A stretch of 64,000 nt of DNA from Gallintestinimicrobium propionicum (GCF_025567525.1 NZ_JAOQJY010000009.1:69428-133427); one strand, 5' to 3'; counted from the stretch's first letter, positions 47,910-57,259 are shown. The notes: generated by a model from the letters alone, not told the origin. A program made the numbers and translations.

Positions 47910-48746
47910 TTATCTGCCAAAAATCCGGTTATAGCCATAGGGCAGCGGCCGTCCGAACAGATCCGGCCATCGAATGCTCTCTACCACGCCTTCCGTCTTT
48001 TCTGCCGCTTCCTGATTGTCCGGATTATCCGGGATTCGGTTCCCACACTGCACATTTTCGCAGCTGTCGCATACGCCGGCGCAGCGGACGCCCTCCTTTG
48101 TCAATTCTGCCCAGAACACGACGCTTTTTTTGGGGATCAGGCAAAGGCTTTCGTTGCAGGTGATGTAGGCAGCGGTATATTGACCATCGCAGTCAAGCAG
48201 TTTCAGCAGCGCCGGAAGCTGTTCAATCGGCTCACTGCTGCTTCCCAAAAAGATCATCTGCTTCACAAACCAGCCGGTTCTTCGATGAATTTCCGCATGG
48301 AACCGGCTATAGGCTTCCATCAGAGCTTCTCCGGCGAGTGTTTCAACCATATAACTTTCCAGCAGCATGTCCTGCTCTTGAAGCTTTTCCTGCAGCTCGT
48401 CCACCCCTTTTCCAAGTGTCATGGATGCTGCCAGTCGGTCTTCTTTTTCCGGGCACGCTGCGAACCGGCAGCTGATCTGATCGCTGCAGGCATCCTTTAG
48501 CCGGGTGCACAGCTGCTTGAGCTGCTCACGCTCGTCTTCCGGAAAATGATAGCGTGCAAGCGTCCGTGCTGTAAGGAGCACTGTGTCTGCGATTGGAAGC
48601 ACTACTGATTGCGGCATCGCGTAAACGGGCGGAATGACGGATTGCGCAGATGCTGTGCCTACAGGCTGACACACCGATTGCGCAGAGGATGCGCCTGCAG
48701 GCTGACGCGCCGATTGCGCAGAGGATGTGCCCTGCAGCCCAATCAT
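47910..48746 (-). CDS. Divergent MetH activation-domain-like protein with N-terminal repeats
   Basis: The 278-residue product is recognisable only in part. Residues about 120-255 follow the plan of the vitamin B12-dependent methionine synthase activation domain: ASMTLGKGVDELQ, a helix with ETLAGEALMEAYS, LLKLLDCDGQYTAAYITCNESLCLIPKKSVVFWAEL, and the closing cysteine cluster CAGVCDSCENVQC. The R-x-SPGYGD motif that contacts AdoMet is replaced by IFLGSSSEP, so classical reactivation chemistry is doubtful. The N-terminus carries 2.7 copies of a 12-residue repeat (SSAQSVCQPVGT type). The ATG overlaps the phosphatase stop by 4 bp. Confidence 0.6.
   Translation of the reverse strand: MIGLQGTSSAQSARQPAGASSAQSVCQPVGTASAQSVIPPVYAMPQSVVLPIADTVLLTARTLARYHFPEDEREQLKQLCTRLKDACSDQISCRFAACPEKEDRLAASMTLGKGVDELQEKLQEQDMLLESYMVETLAGEALMEAYSRFHAEIHRRTGWFVKQMIFLGSSSEPIEQLPALLKLLDCDGQYTAAYITCNESLCLIPKKSVVFWAELTKEGVRCAGVCDSCENVQCGNRIPDNPDNQEAAEKTEGVVESIRWPDLFGRPLPYGYNRIFGR
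48640..48739. repeat. 36-bp tandem repeat inside the MetH-activation-like gene
   Basis: Units begin GATTGCGCAGA at 48640, 48676 and 48712; the first two are complete and the third partial. Period 36 bp (12 codons), in frame, near the 5' end of the gene on the minus strand. Confidence 0.85.
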
Positions 48747-49462
48747 AACGGGCGCTCCTGCAGAATCTCCGCAAAATATCCCATGTGGGACACCGGCTCC
48801 CCGGCGCAGTACAGATGAGACGTGTCTCCCAGCATCTGCGTCCGGAACATTCCATAGCCCTGCTCCACCTCTTCCGTACTCACAACCGTCATGGAAGACG
48901 GCGGCAGAAACATCGTATGATTCAGACATACCGGAGAAATGGAAAGCAGATGGGACAGCATATAAAATGTCACTCCCATATGGCAGAACAGCACGATTGT
49001 GTCCTCATTATGCTGCTTCGTGCGATATAAGCGTCCCTCCCTGTGGTAACCGTGTTTTGCGAGGATGCCGTCTAAGCCATCGCAGACTTTCTGATAGGTC
49101 TCTGCAACCGGACCGCTTTTCATCAGATCCGTTTCCAGAAAACGATCTATATTCAGCAAATCCGGCTCTTTTGTCCAGTAAGCGGGCTTTAAATCCCAGC
49201 TCAGCCGGTTCTTTCCGGTTTCCGGGTCAACGACACAGGCATCGAATTCGCGCATCCAATCACATATCACTGCCTCCCTGCCGCATTCCTTCAGCGTAAA
49301 CGAAGCAGTATCCTTCGCCCTGCCAAGGGGCGAGCAGTAAAATTCATCCACCTTCCAACGCTTCGTGCGCTCAGCAAGAAGCTTCGCTTCCCGCCAGCCC
49401 TTTTCTGTCAGGCTGTCAATTGAATAATCCGGTTCTGCATGCCGAATAAAAATCAGTCGCAT
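48743..49462 (-). CDS. Histidine phosphatase superfamily protein
   Basis: Phosphoglycerate-mutase-like phosphatase, 239 residues. The catalytic motif LIFIRHAEPDYS near 3-14 (RHA in place of RHG), the second arginine region YCSPLGRAKDTA near 47-58 and the second histidine VLFCHMGVTFYM near 163 are present. There is no signal peptide. The start at 49462 follows AAGGAGGAGAGGGTCG. It heads a run of genes with the MetH-activation-like protein and the second exporter pair. Substrate unknown. Confidence 0.9.
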   Translation of the reverse strand: MRLIFIRHAEPDYSIDSLTEKGWREAKLLAERTKRWKVDEFYCSPLGRAKDTASFTLKECGREAVICDWMREFDACVVDPETGKNRLSWDLKPAYWTKEPDLLNIDRFLETDLMKSGPVAETYQKVCDGLDGILAKHGYHREGRLYRTKQHNEDTIVLFCHMGVTFYMLSHLLSISPVCLNHTMFLPPSSMTVVSTEEVEQGYGMFRTQMLGDTSHLYCAGEPVSHMGYFAEILQERPL

Positions 49463-49706
49463 CGACCCTCTCCTCCTTTTGTATCTCCCCATTTTCCAAA
49501 TTGCTATGTAGTTTTTTCTGCTATGCAGCAAACATGTTTTCATGTTACTCCATTTCCACAGAAAAATCCAGCGCCAATTCTGCGTTCCGTCAGCGTAGCG
49601 CAGTGAAATTTTTTACGAATACCAACCGCATTCCGCGCAGCACGCTCTGTGCTTCCATCCCAGATACCGCGTTTTATCCGACGGTGCCCGGTGCACCCGG
49701 TACATC
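49463..49706. other. Intergenic stretch, nothing recognised
   Basis: 244 bp between vanZ and the histidine phosphatase gene. No ORF with ribosome site, no clear terminator and no strong promoter pair was seen, although both a vanZ 3' end and a phosphatase promoter should lie here. Confidence 0.5.
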
Positions 49707-50234
49707 CTACTTCTCCTGTGTCCGACGGGCGTCCCGCAGGCAACGCGAAAAAACCGCATATCCCAGCAGCGCACCCACGCAGTTCAGCAAAATATCATCC
49801 ACATCAAATGCGCCGAATGCCGTAAAAAGCTGAAACAGCTCGATACAGCAGACAAGCACGAACGCGTCCAGAAACAAAATCCAGAATCGGCGGCTCTCCT
49901 TTTGCAGAAACGGCAGTAAGAAGCCAAGCGGCACAAAAGCAAGCACGTTGCCGAAAAGATTTTCAAAGCTGTTTAATTTTCCCCAGTAACGGATATACAT
50001 CCGAATCGTCTTAAATAAAGTGAAGTTGGCGGTTCCAAGTCCCTCCCAGACAACCTCCTTTGTCCAGGAAGCAGCGATCGCCTCCAGCCGCGCAAGGGGA
50101 TACTTAAAAACAATCACCTTGAGCAGCACAAGAATATAAAAGAAAAACACAGTCTTGAGAATGTGCTTTGTTTTCCGACTGCTTTCATCCTCTGCAAAAA
50201 GACTGTGTCCCAGTTGATTCCATATCTTTTTCAT
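49707..50234 (-). CDS. VanZ-family membrane protein
   Basis: The 175-residue product has four or five helices and the VanZ-like motifs NLFGNVLAFVPLGFLLPFL near 95 and ELFQLFTAFGAFDVDDILLNCVGALLGY near 135. VanZ proteins are linked to low-level teicoplanin resistance in one case, but most have no known function. It begins MKKIWNQLGH, 9 bp after truA, on the same strand. Confidence 0.9.
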   Translation of the reverse strand: MKKIWNQLGHSLFAEDESSRKTKHILKTVFFFYILVLLKVIVFKYPLARLEAIAASWTKEVVWEGLGTANFTLFKTIRMYIRYWGKLNSFENLFGNVLAFVPLGFLLPFLQKESRRFWILFLDAFVLVCCIELFQLFTAFGAFDVDDILLNCVGALLGYAVFSRCLRDARRTQEK

Positions 50235-50243
50235 AAAGATCCT

Positions 50244-50984
50244 CTACTGATAATAAACCTCCATCAGGCAAAGTCCGGACGCCGGTGCCAGCATTCCCGC
50301 CTTCTTCCGGTCTTTTCCGTCCAGAATCGCAGCAATTTCTTCCGGTCTGCGCACCCCGAGACCGACCTCCACAAGTGTTCCGGTCAGAATGCGGACCATA
50401 TGGAACAAAAATCCGTCTCCCCGAAAAGAAATCCGGATATCCGCGCTGTTTTGCTCGAACAAAATGGACTCTATCGAGCGGACAGTCGATTTTTTCTTGT
50501 TTTTTGCGGAGGTAAACGCTGCAAAATCATGCGTCCCGACCAGATACTTCGCCGCTGTTTTCATCGCATCTACATCTAACTGCTGTTCGATCTGCCATAC
50601 CAGCCGTCTGTCAAACACCACCGGGATTTTGCTGTTGTGAATCCGGTAGCAATAGGTCTTACCGACCGCATTTAAACGCGCGTGGAACCTGGGAGCAGCC
50701 TCCTGACAGGAAATAACCGCCACATCCTCCGGCAGATACTGGTTCAGCTTATCCAGAAGCTCTTCGCAGGAAAGCTCCGTATTCATATGGAAATTCGCGG
50801 TCTGCCCTAGGGCGTGCACACCTGCATCCGTCCTGCCGGATGCCTGGATTTCCACCGGAGTCCCCGCAATTTTCGAAAGTAGCGCCTCGAATTTGCCCTG
50901 CAGCGTGTTCTGAGTCGTCCCCTGCCGCTGCCAACCCTGATATCTGGTTCCTTCGTATTGAATCACAATTCTAAAGTTGCGCAA
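50244..50984 (-). CDS. truA: tRNA pseudouridine synthase A, TTG start
   Basis: Forms pseudouridine at positions 38-40 of tRNA anticodon stems. The 246-residue product aligns from (M)RNFRIVIQYEGTRYQGWQRQ, with the catalytic aspartate in ASGRTDAGVHALGQ near 49-62 and RFHARLNAVGKTYCYRI. The start chosen is TTG at 50984, because GGAGG ends 5 nt before it and the family begins at this residue; the longer form adds 11 residues without support. It is followed by vanZ. Confidence 0.94.
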   Translation of the reverse strand: MRNFRIVIQYEGTRYQGWQRQGTTQNTLQGKFEALLSKIAGTPVEIQASGRTDAGVHALGQTANFHMNTELSCEELLDKLNQYLPEDVAVISCQEAAPRFHARLNAVGKTYCYRIHNSKIPVVFDRRLVWQIEQQLDVDAMKTAAKYLVGTHDFAAFTSAKNKKKSTVRSIESILFEQNSADIRISFRGDGFLFHMVRILTGTLVEVGLGVRRPEEIAAILDGKDRKKAGMLAPASGLCLMEVYYQ

Positions 50985-51084
50985 ATCATCCTCCACTCTG
51001 CGGGCACAGCGCGCCAAAACCCCCGAACAACCAAGCGTTTCCTCAGACTTTGGCGCGCCGCCCCGAACCTCACGACAACGTTTT

Positions 51085-52248
51085 TTATTCCTTTTTCTCC
51101 GAAATCTCTGCCTTATCCTCCGGGGTCAGGCGCCGGAACCGGTTAAAGCCATGCACCAGGATCCGCACACTGTCAATGGTTGTGTCAAAAAATCCCGCCT
51201 GATACATATTGGCAACAATAATGCCTGCCGGAACTGCCAGGATCATGCCGGCAACGCTGCCTACCTTATAACCGATAAAGATCAGAAACAGGGTCGGAAG
51301 CGGCGGAACGCCAATGGAATCCCCAACAATTTTCGGCTGGATGAGCTGACGCAAAAGCTGTCCAACTCCCCAGATGATCAGCAGCCCGATGGCCATTTTA
51401 AAGTCTCCGCCAAGCACCTTGATCACTGCCCATGGCCACAGAACCGTACCGGTTCCGAATACCGGCAGAAAATCCAGGATCGCAATCCCGATCGAAATCA
51501 GCGCACCGTAACGCACCCGCAGGATCAAAAAGCCCACCAGCATCAGAAGATATACCCAGATCTCGATCTTTAGCTGTGCTTTGAAATATCCGCCAATGGC
51601 ACCGGTCAGACTGTGATACATCACATCCCACTTTTTGCGGAAGTTCTCCGGTACATATCTGCGAAATGCAGCAATCACTTCTTCCCGCTGCGCAACGAAG
51701 AAATAAGAGGACAACAGGCACATAATGACACCGACGATGATCGTCGGGATATTTTTGGCAAAATTGCCGACTGCAGATACCGTCGGACTGCCCATATGAT
51801 CCACTGCGCTGCTCAACAGCTTCATCAGCGAATTCAGAATTCTGGCAACCTGCTCCTGCACGTTTGGAGAAAAATAGTGAGAAAAGCTTTCCAGTGAGTT
51901 TCCCGCGTTGGAAATATCAGACTCCATTGCCTTCCAGAGTCCCGGCAGCTCTTCCACAAATCCCTTCAGCTGTCCTGCAAGCAGGCTCAAGATCCCGTAA
52001 ATACCAGCTACGATCGCAGCGATAACTGCAATAATGACGATCGCAGAGCCTGCTTTTCTGCGGATCTTAATCTTTTCATCCAAAAAACGCACCAGCGGGT
52101 TTGCGATCATCGCGATGATCCAGCCAATTACAAAAGGCATAAAATACGAAATGACCGATGGCACAACAAATACGACAAACAGCAAGATCACTACTGCAGT
52201 GATCAGGTTTAACACCGCTTTTACATATTTTCTGGATTGTCTCCACAT
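51085..52248 (-). CDS. ytvI: AI-2E family transporter, YtvI-type sporulation membrane protein
   Basis: The 387-residue product has about eight helices with the PerM/AI-2E architecture: paired N-terminal helices (ITAVVILLFVVFVVPSVISY and FMPFVIGWIIAMIANPLVRFL), a long soluble loop (about 80-150) and a C-terminal cluster including DFLPVFGTGTVLWPWAVIKVL and PKIVGDSIGVPPLPTLFLIFIGYK. Bacillus YtvI is required for efficient sporulation by an unknown mechanism; others in the family export quorum signals. It starts 28 bp inside the end of engB. Confidence 0.87.
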   Translation of the reverse strand: MWRQSRKYVKAVLNLITAVVILLFVVFVVPSVISYFMPFVIGWIIAMIANPLVRFLDEKIKIRRKAGSAIVIIAVIAAIVAGIYGILSLLAGQLKGFVEELPGLWKAMESDISNAGNSLESFSHYFSPNVQEQVARILNSLMKLLSSAVDHMGSPTVSAVGNFAKNIPTIIVGVIMCLLSSYFFVAQREEVIAAFRRYVPENFRKKWDVMYHSLTGAIGGYFKAQLKIEIWVYLLMLVGFLILRVRYGALISIGIAILDFLPVFGTGTVLWPWAVIKVLGGDFKMAIGLLIIWGVGQLLRQLIQPKIVGDSIGVPPLPTLFLIFIGYKVGSVAGMILAVPAGIIVANMYQAGFFDTTIDSVRILVHGFNRFRRLTPEDKAEISEKKE

Positions 52249-52850
52249 GCTTTAATGCCTCCGTCTTCTGAGAGAATGCTGTCGAGCAGATCATAAATTT
52301 CTTCCCGTCCCTGCTTGGAAAGAGAGGAATACGGGATGATGATCGTATCCTTCTGTGCCTCTAAGCCAACCCGAATTGCCTTGAGCTGCTTTTGGATCTG
52401 ACTGCGGTTGATTTTGTCCAGCTTGGTTGCAATGATGATCGGATCAAAGCCGTAATGACGCATCCACTGATACATCTGCTTATCGTTTGCAGACGGGTCG
52501 TGCCGGATATCGATCAGCAAAAAAACCGCCTTTAGCTGCTTGGAGGAATGCAGGTATCGTTCGATCATCTTGCCCCACTGCGCCTTGACTTCCTGATTGG
52601 CTTTTGCGTAGCCATAGCCAGGCAGATCTACCAGATAAAACACTTCATTTACATTATAAAAGTTGATGGTCTGGGTTTTGCCGGGCTGGGAAGAAGTTCT
52701 CGCCAGGCTTTTCCGGTTCATGATCCCGTTGATGAGGGAGGATTTGCCAACGTTACTCTTTCCGGCAAATGCAATTTCCGGCAGTATATTGTCCGGAAGC
52801 TTACTCGTAATGCCGCAGACCGTTTCCAATTGAACGGATTTGATTACCAT
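52221..52850 (-). CDS. engB: Ribosome biogenesis GTPase EngB (YsxC/YihA)
   Basis: GTPase for large-subunit assembly, 209 residues. G1 GKSNVGKSS near 30-38, G3 DLPGYGYAK near 80-88, G4 TKLD near 135 and G5 SSLSKQG near 168 are all present, along with the family's LARTSSQPGKTQTINFY switch region. The start at 52850 follows GAAAGGAAACAACTGAT and lies next to the lon stop. The lon-engB order is conserved in Firmicutes. Confidence 0.95.
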   Translation of the reverse strand: MVIKSVQLETVCGITSKLPDNILPEIAFAGKSNVGKSSLINGIMNRKSLARTSSQPGKTQTINFYNVNEVFYLVDLPGYGYAKANQEVKAQWGKMIERYLHSSKQLKAVFLLIDIRHDPSANDKQMYQWMRHYGFDPIIIATKLDKINRSQIQKQLKAIRVGLEAQKDTIIIPYSSLSKQGREEIYDLLDSILSEDGGIKACGDNPENM

Positions 52851-52851
52851 A

Positions 52852-55167
52852 TCAGTTGTTTCCTTTCCCGCCCACAAAAGCGTGCGCAATCACATCGTCC
52901 ATCGTTTCTACAAAAAGAATTTCCAACCCATTTTTGATCTCCGCCGGAATCTCTTCAACGTCCGGACGGTTCTTTTCTGGCACCAATACTGTCTTGATTC
53001 CAGCAGTCTTTGCCGCCAGAGTCTTTTCCTTTAAGCCGCCGATGGGCAGCACTCTGCCCCGCAGCGTAATTTCGCCCGTCATCGCCAGATCGGCGCGAAC
53101 CGGCGTATGGGTCAGCGCAGACAGAAGCGCCGTCGCCATCGTAATACCGGCGGACGGTCCGTCCTTGGGAACCGCTCCCTCCGGAATATGAATATGAAAA
53201 TCATTCTTTTTAAATACGTCGGGATCGATCTGGTACCGCTCGCTGACCGAACGGATATAGCTCAGGCCAGTCATAGCGGATTCCTTCATCACATCGCCTA
53301 ACTGTCCGGTCAGCTCCAGCTCGCCTTTGCCCGGCATCATATTGACTTCAATCTGCAGCGTATCGCCGCCCACACTCGTCCATGCCAGGCCGCGCACAAT
53401 TCCGATTTCGTCCGTCTGATTTGCTTTCAGAGAATGGAATCTGGGCTTGCCGAGATATTTTTCAAGGTTCCGGTCGTTGACGCGGATACAGCTTTTATCC
53501 TCTTTTAACAGCTCTCTCGCTGCTTTCCGGCAGATCTCCCCAAGCTTTCGCTCCAGACCTCTGACACCGGCTTCTCTTGTATAACCCTCAATCACGCTGC
53601 GCAGTGCATTATCACTGACGATCAGCCGTCCCTGCATACCGTTTTTCTTCAGCTGCTTGGGCATCAGATGCTCCCGTGCGATGTGGAACTTTTCCGCAGC
53701 GGTATAACTGCTGACCTCGATCACTTCCATACGATCCAGAAGCGGACGCGGAATTGTCTCGGTCGTATTTGCCGTCACAACAAACAGAACCTCCGATAAA
53801 TCGATCGGAATTTCCACATAATGATCACGGAAATTGCAGTTTTGTTCGGCATCCAGCACTTCCAGAAGCGCCGAAGCGGTGTCTCCTTTATAGTCGCTCG
53901 AAACCTTATCCACCTCATCCAGCAGCATCAGCGGGTTTTTCACGCCTGCCTGTCTCAAACCATTGACAATCCGTCCGGGCATTGAGCCGACATAGGTTCT
54001 TCTGTGTCCCCGGATCTCCGCCTCATCCCGCACACCGCCAAGGCTGATGCGGACGTATTTTTTATTCAACGCCTCTGCAACGCTGCGTGCAATCGAGGTT
54101 TTACCGGTTCCGGGAGGTCCTACCAGACAGATAATCGGGCTTTCTCCCTGCTTGGTCAGCGCGCGCACCGCCAGAAATTCCAGCATACGCTCCTTTACCT
54201 GTTCCAGACCATAATGATCCCGGTCAAGAATCTCCTCCGCGCGGGTCAGGTCGGAGGTTTCGCGGGAGGTTTTGTCCCACGGAAGCTCCAGAAGTGTCTC
54301 GATGTAGGCACGTTCCACACCGGACTCTGCACTGTTTGTGGAAAGCCGTTTGAATCTGGAGATTTCTTTTGCGATCTTTTCCTTTACTTCTTTAGAGGCT
54401 TTGAGCTGCTGCAGCTTTTCTTCATACAATGCTGCATCCGACGCATCGTCCTCCCCCAGCTCCTCCTGAATATATTTCAGCTGTTCCCGCAAAATGTAAT
54501 CTTTTTGGTTTTTATCCACACGTTCCCGCACTTTTTCCGTCAGATCAGTGCGGATTCTGGCAACCTCTACCTCCGTCGCAAGCACCTCTGCCAGCGCTTC
54601 GAAACGGCTTTCGAGATCCACCTGCTCCAAAATTTTCTGCTTTACGGTGTAATCTGCCGGAATATTTTCGATAATCTGATCCATCAGCTTACCAGGATCG
54701 TGAATTTCCTCCATATGGCGCAGAAGCGTCCGTCCCGTTCTGGGATAATATTTGCAATATTCTGTGAAACGATCGCGCGCGCTGCGCAGCATCGCTTCTT
54801 TCCTGCTTTCGTCCATTGCCGGCACTTCCAGCACCTCGATGTCGCCACCGAGCCATTCCCACTCTCCAAAAAGCGTCCTAAGACGTCCTCTGCAAACGCC
54901 CTCTACGAGAACGCGAACCAGATTGTCCGGCAGCTTCGTGACCTGTTTTACCTTTGCAATACAGCCGATCTGGTACAGATCCTCTGCCTGCGGGTCCTCC
55001 GTCTCAGCATGGCACTGGGTTACCAGAAATACCTCCTGATCTTCGCTCATCGCCTGTTCTGCCGCCAGAATGGACTTCTTGCGGATCAGGTCAAAATGTA
55101 TCATCGTATCCGGCAGGATCGTCATGCTGCGCAGGGCGATCACCGGAAGTTTTTTGAAATTTTCCAT
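52852..55167 (-). CDS. lon: ATP-dependent protease Lon
   Basis: Cytoplasmic AAA+ serine protease of 771 residues. The N-terminal substrate domain (1-200) is followed by a coiled-coil linker (about 200-300), Walker A GPPGTGKTS at 350-358, Walker B LMLLDEVDK, and a C-terminal protease domain with catalytic Ser672 in PKDGPSAGIT and Lys715 in GGLKEK. Spacing of the dyad (43) matches E. coli Lon. Degrades misfolded and regulatory proteins. A terminator and repeat separate it from clpX upstream; it is translated together with engB downstream. Confidence 0.97.
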   Translation of the reverse strand: MENFKKLPVIALRSMTILPDTMIHFDLIRKKSILAAEQAMSEDQEVFLVTQCHAETEDPQAEDLYQIGCIAKVKQVTKLPDNLVRVLVEGVCRGRLRTLFGEWEWLGGDIEVLEVPAMDESRKEAMLRSARDRFTEYCKYYPRTGRTLLRHMEEIHDPGKLMDQIIENIPADYTVKQKILEQVDLESRFEALAEVLATEVEVARIRTDLTEKVRERVDKNQKDYILREQLKYIQEELGEDDASDAALYEEKLQQLKASKEVKEKIAKEISRFKRLSTNSAESGVERAYIETLLELPWDKTSRETSDLTRAEEILDRDHYGLEQVKERMLEFLAVRALTKQGESPIICLVGPPGTGKTSIARSVAEALNKKYVRISLGGVRDEAEIRGHRRTYVGSMPGRIVNGLRQAGVKNPLMLLDEVDKVSSDYKGDTASALLEVLDAEQNCNFRDHYVEIPIDLSEVLFVVTANTTETIPRPLLDRMEVIEVSSYTAAEKFHIAREHLMPKQLKKNGMQGRLIVSDNALRSVIEGYTREAGVRGLERKLGEICRKAARELLKEDKSCIRVNDRNLEKYLGKPRFHSLKANQTDEIGIVRGLAWTSVGGDTLQIEVNMMPGKGELELTGQLGDVMKESAMTGLSYIRSVSERYQIDPDVFKKNDFHIHIPEGAVPKDGPSAGITMATALLSALTHTPVRADLAMTGEITLRGRVLPIGGLKEKTLAAKTAGIKTVLVPEKNRPDVEEIPAEIKNGLEILFVETMDDVIAHAFVGGKGNN

Positions 55168-55220
55168 CGTATGCTATCTCCTATTGATGCGGAGTTTAGG
55201 ATAAAATCCTGCGGAGTGTT

Positions 55221-55258
55221 TTTTATCGTATGGAAACGAAGTTTCCTATACGATAAAA
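55221..55258. repeat. Palindrome of the modular repeat family between clpX and lon
   Basis: TTTTATCGTATGGAAAC and GTTTCCTATACGATAAAA around GAA, with one unpaired base. It is the same TTATCGTATGGAAA/TTTCCTATACGATAA motif as at 41686-41718 and at the edge of the N run. Confidence 0.82.
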
Positions 55259-55290
55259 ACGCCGTCCGTATCTGTCGCGGGCGGCGTCTT
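55254..55290 (-). terminator. Terminator of clpX
   Basis: Minus strand GACGCCG and CGGCGT at the ends of a 29-nt hairpin, followed by TTTTTATC. It shares its T-run with the adjoining palindrome. Confidence 0.8.
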
Positions 55291-55301
55291 TTACTGTCAT
55301 T

Positions 55302-56579
55302 CTATTTTGCTTCTTTAAAGCCGTCCAGAAGTCCCTGTTTTTCACGCCGTACCACCATCGGTTTTCCGGTTCCTTCTACCGCTTCTTTTGTAATTACGCA
55401 CTGTGTAATGCTCGGATCGGAAGGGATCTGATACATCACATCCATCATCGTCTTTTCCATGATGGAGCGAAGTCCTCTGGCGCCTGTCTTTCTCTCCAGC
55501 GCGAGGTCAGCGATCTTTTCAATCGCTTCCTTCTCAAAGGAAAGCTTTACATGGTCGAATCCAAAGAGCTTCTGATACTGCTTGATCAGCGCATTCTTCG
55601 GCTCCATGAGGATTCGGATCAATGCCTCTCTGTCCAGTCCCTCCAGCGCTACCGTAATCGGCACGCGTCCGACGAACTCCGGAATCAGTCCGAACTTCAC
55701 CAGATCCTGCGGAGTTACATCCGCATACAGCTCGCCTGCCTTGCGCTCTACGTTGGAAGAAATCTGTGCGTTGAAGCCGATGCTCTTTTTGTCCAGTCTG
55801 GATTCCACGATCCGCTCGATGCCGTCAAAGGCGCCGCCGCAGATGAACAAAATGTTCGTCGTGTCAATCGGAATCAGCTCCTGCTGCGGGTGCTTCCGTC
55901 CGCCCTGGGGAGGAACACTCGCTACTGTGCCTTCCATGATCTTCAGCAGTGCCTGCTGTACGCCCTCTCCCGAAACGTCGCGGGTAATCGATACGTTTTC
56001 ACTTTTCTTCGTGATCTTGTCGATTTCATCCAGATATACAATACCGAGCTGTGCCCGTTCAATATCATAATCAGCCGCCTGAATCAGCTTTAACAGGATG
56101 TTTTCAACATCCTCACCGACATATCCGGCTTCCGTCAGCGTCGTCGCATCTGCGATCGCAAACGGTACGTTGATGATCTTCGCCAGAGACTGTGCAAGAT
56201 ATGTCTTGCCGCTGCCGGTAGGTCCCAGCATAATAATGTTGGACTTCTGCAGCTCAACGCCATCGTCGTCCGCCCCGGCTGTCACTCTTTTATAATGGTT
56301 ATATACAGCAACGGACAGTACCTTTTTGGCCTCTTCCTGACCGATCACATAATCATCGAGGAATTCTTTGATCTGCACCGGTTTCAGCAGGTTGATCTGT
56401 TTAGGATCTTCCTCCTGCGGTTCTTCTTCATTTTCCTCTTCGATGATTTCGGCACAGATGTCCACGCACTCATCACAGATATATACGCCGTCCGGACCAG
56501 CAATCAGCTTATGCACCTGATCCTGTGTCTTGTGGCAGAAGGAACATCTCACCTGGTCATCAGAAAATCTGCCTGCCAT
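55302..56579 (-). CDS. clpX: ClpX unfoldase subunit of the ClpXP protease
   Basis: AAA+ unfoldase of 425 residues. The N-terminal zinc domain has Cys12, Cys15, Cys34 and Cys37 (CSFCHK, ICDECVD). Walker A GPTGSGKTY is near 119, Walker B IVYLDEIDK near 183, and the IGF-type ClpP-docking loop reads LFGFDH. It recognises ssrA-tagged products of the SmpB/tmRNA system among other substrates. It follows clpP by 20 bp on the same strand. Confidence 0.97.
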   Translation of the reverse strand: MAGRFSDDQVRCSFCHKTQDQVHKLIAGPDGVYICDECVDICAEIIEEENEEEPQEEDPKQINLLKPVQIKEFLDDYVIGQEEAKKVLSVAVYNHYKRVTAGADDDGVELQKSNIIMLGPTGSGKTYLAQSLAKIINVPFAIADATTLTEAGYVGEDVENILLKLIQAADYDIERAQLGIVYLDEIDKITKKSENVSITRDVSGEGVQQALLKIMEGTVASVPPQGGRKHPQQELIPIDTTNILFICGGAFDGIERIVESRLDKKSIGFNAQISSNVERKAGELYADVTPQDLVKFGLIPEFVGRVPITVALEGLDREALIRILMEPKNALIKQYQKLFGFDHVKLSFEKEAIEKIADLALERKTGARGLRSIMEKTMMDVMYQIPSDPSITQCVITKEAVEGTGKPMVVRREKQGLLDGFKEAK

Positions 56580-56599
56580 ATCGTTCTCCTATCTATTTC

Positions 56600-57196
56600 T
56601 TATTTCAAATAATCCTCGTGGGAAGTGATAATCATATCGATCAGGCCATATTCTTTGGCTTCTTCTGCGGTCTTCCAGTTATCTCTTTCGGTGTCCGCAG
56701 CGATCACTTCGTACTCTTTTCCAGTATTCTCCGCAAGAATTCTGTTCATTCTCTCTTTTGTTTTTAATATATGCTTCGCGTTGATTTCGATATCAGTCGC
56801 CTGTCCCTGTGCGCCGCCCAGAGGCTGATGGATCATGATTTCCGCATTCGGGAGGGCCATTCTCTTGCCTTTCGTGCCGCCTGCCAGCAAAAAGGCTCCC
56901 ATGCTTGCCGCCATACCGATACAGATCGTAGAGACATCGCATTTGATAAATTTCATCGTATCATAAATTGCCATACCGGCAGGAATAGAGCCGCCGGGGC
57001 TGTTGATATACAGATGGACATCCTTGTCCGGGTCTTCAGATTCCAGGAAAAGAAGCTGAGCCACAACGAGGCTCGCCGTTACATCGTTTACTTCCTCACC
57101 CAGGAAAATAATTCTTTCTTTGAGCAGTCTGGAATAAATGTCATAGGAACGTTCTCCGCGGCTTGTCTGTTCGATTACATAAGGTACTAAACTCAT
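56600..57196 (-). CDS. clpP: ClpP serine protease subunit
   Basis: Proteolytic chamber subunit, 198 residues. Catalytic Ser in GMAASMGAFLL near 98, His in AEIMIHQPLGG near 123, and Asp in ERDNWKTAEEAKEYGLID near 172. Start at 57196 follows AAAGGAGAGTGCTCAGAT; the upstream in-frame extension would translate the leader hairpin. Cotranscribed with clpX. Confidence 0.96.
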   Translation of the reverse strand: MSLVPYVIEQTSRGERSYDIYSRLLKERIIFLGEEVNDVTASLVVAQLLFLESEDPDKDVHLYINSPGGSIPAGMAIYDTMKFIKCDVSTICIGMAASMGAFLLAGGTKGKRMALPNAEIMIHQPLGGAQGQATDIEINAKHILKTKERMNRILAENTGKEYEVIAADTERDNWKTAEEAKEYGLIDMIITSHEDYLK

Positions 57197-57223
57197 ATCT
57201 GAGCACTCTCCTTTCACAAGGGG

Positions 57224-57259
57224 TATGCCAGAGCAGTTAAACGCCCCTGCTCTGGCATA
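57224..57259 (-). promoter_or_regulatory. Perfect 13-bp hairpin in the clpP leader
   Basis: TATGCCAGAGCAG (57224-57236) and CTGCTCTGGCATA (57247-57259) are exact complements around a 10-nt loop. It lies 15 bp upstream of the clpP ribosome site and is not followed by a T-run in the clpP direction. Confidence 0.75.

Noticed and set aside
48640..48739. Possible CRISPR array
   Set aside because: The periodic unit is 36 bp with no spacers and lies in frame within a coding sequence; it is a protein tandem repeat. No CRISPR array was seen in the window.
54004..55431. Open frame of 475 codons on the plus strand opposite lon
   Set aside because: A shadow of lon and the clpX 3' end; composition is unlike a real protein and it crosses the intergenic repeat.
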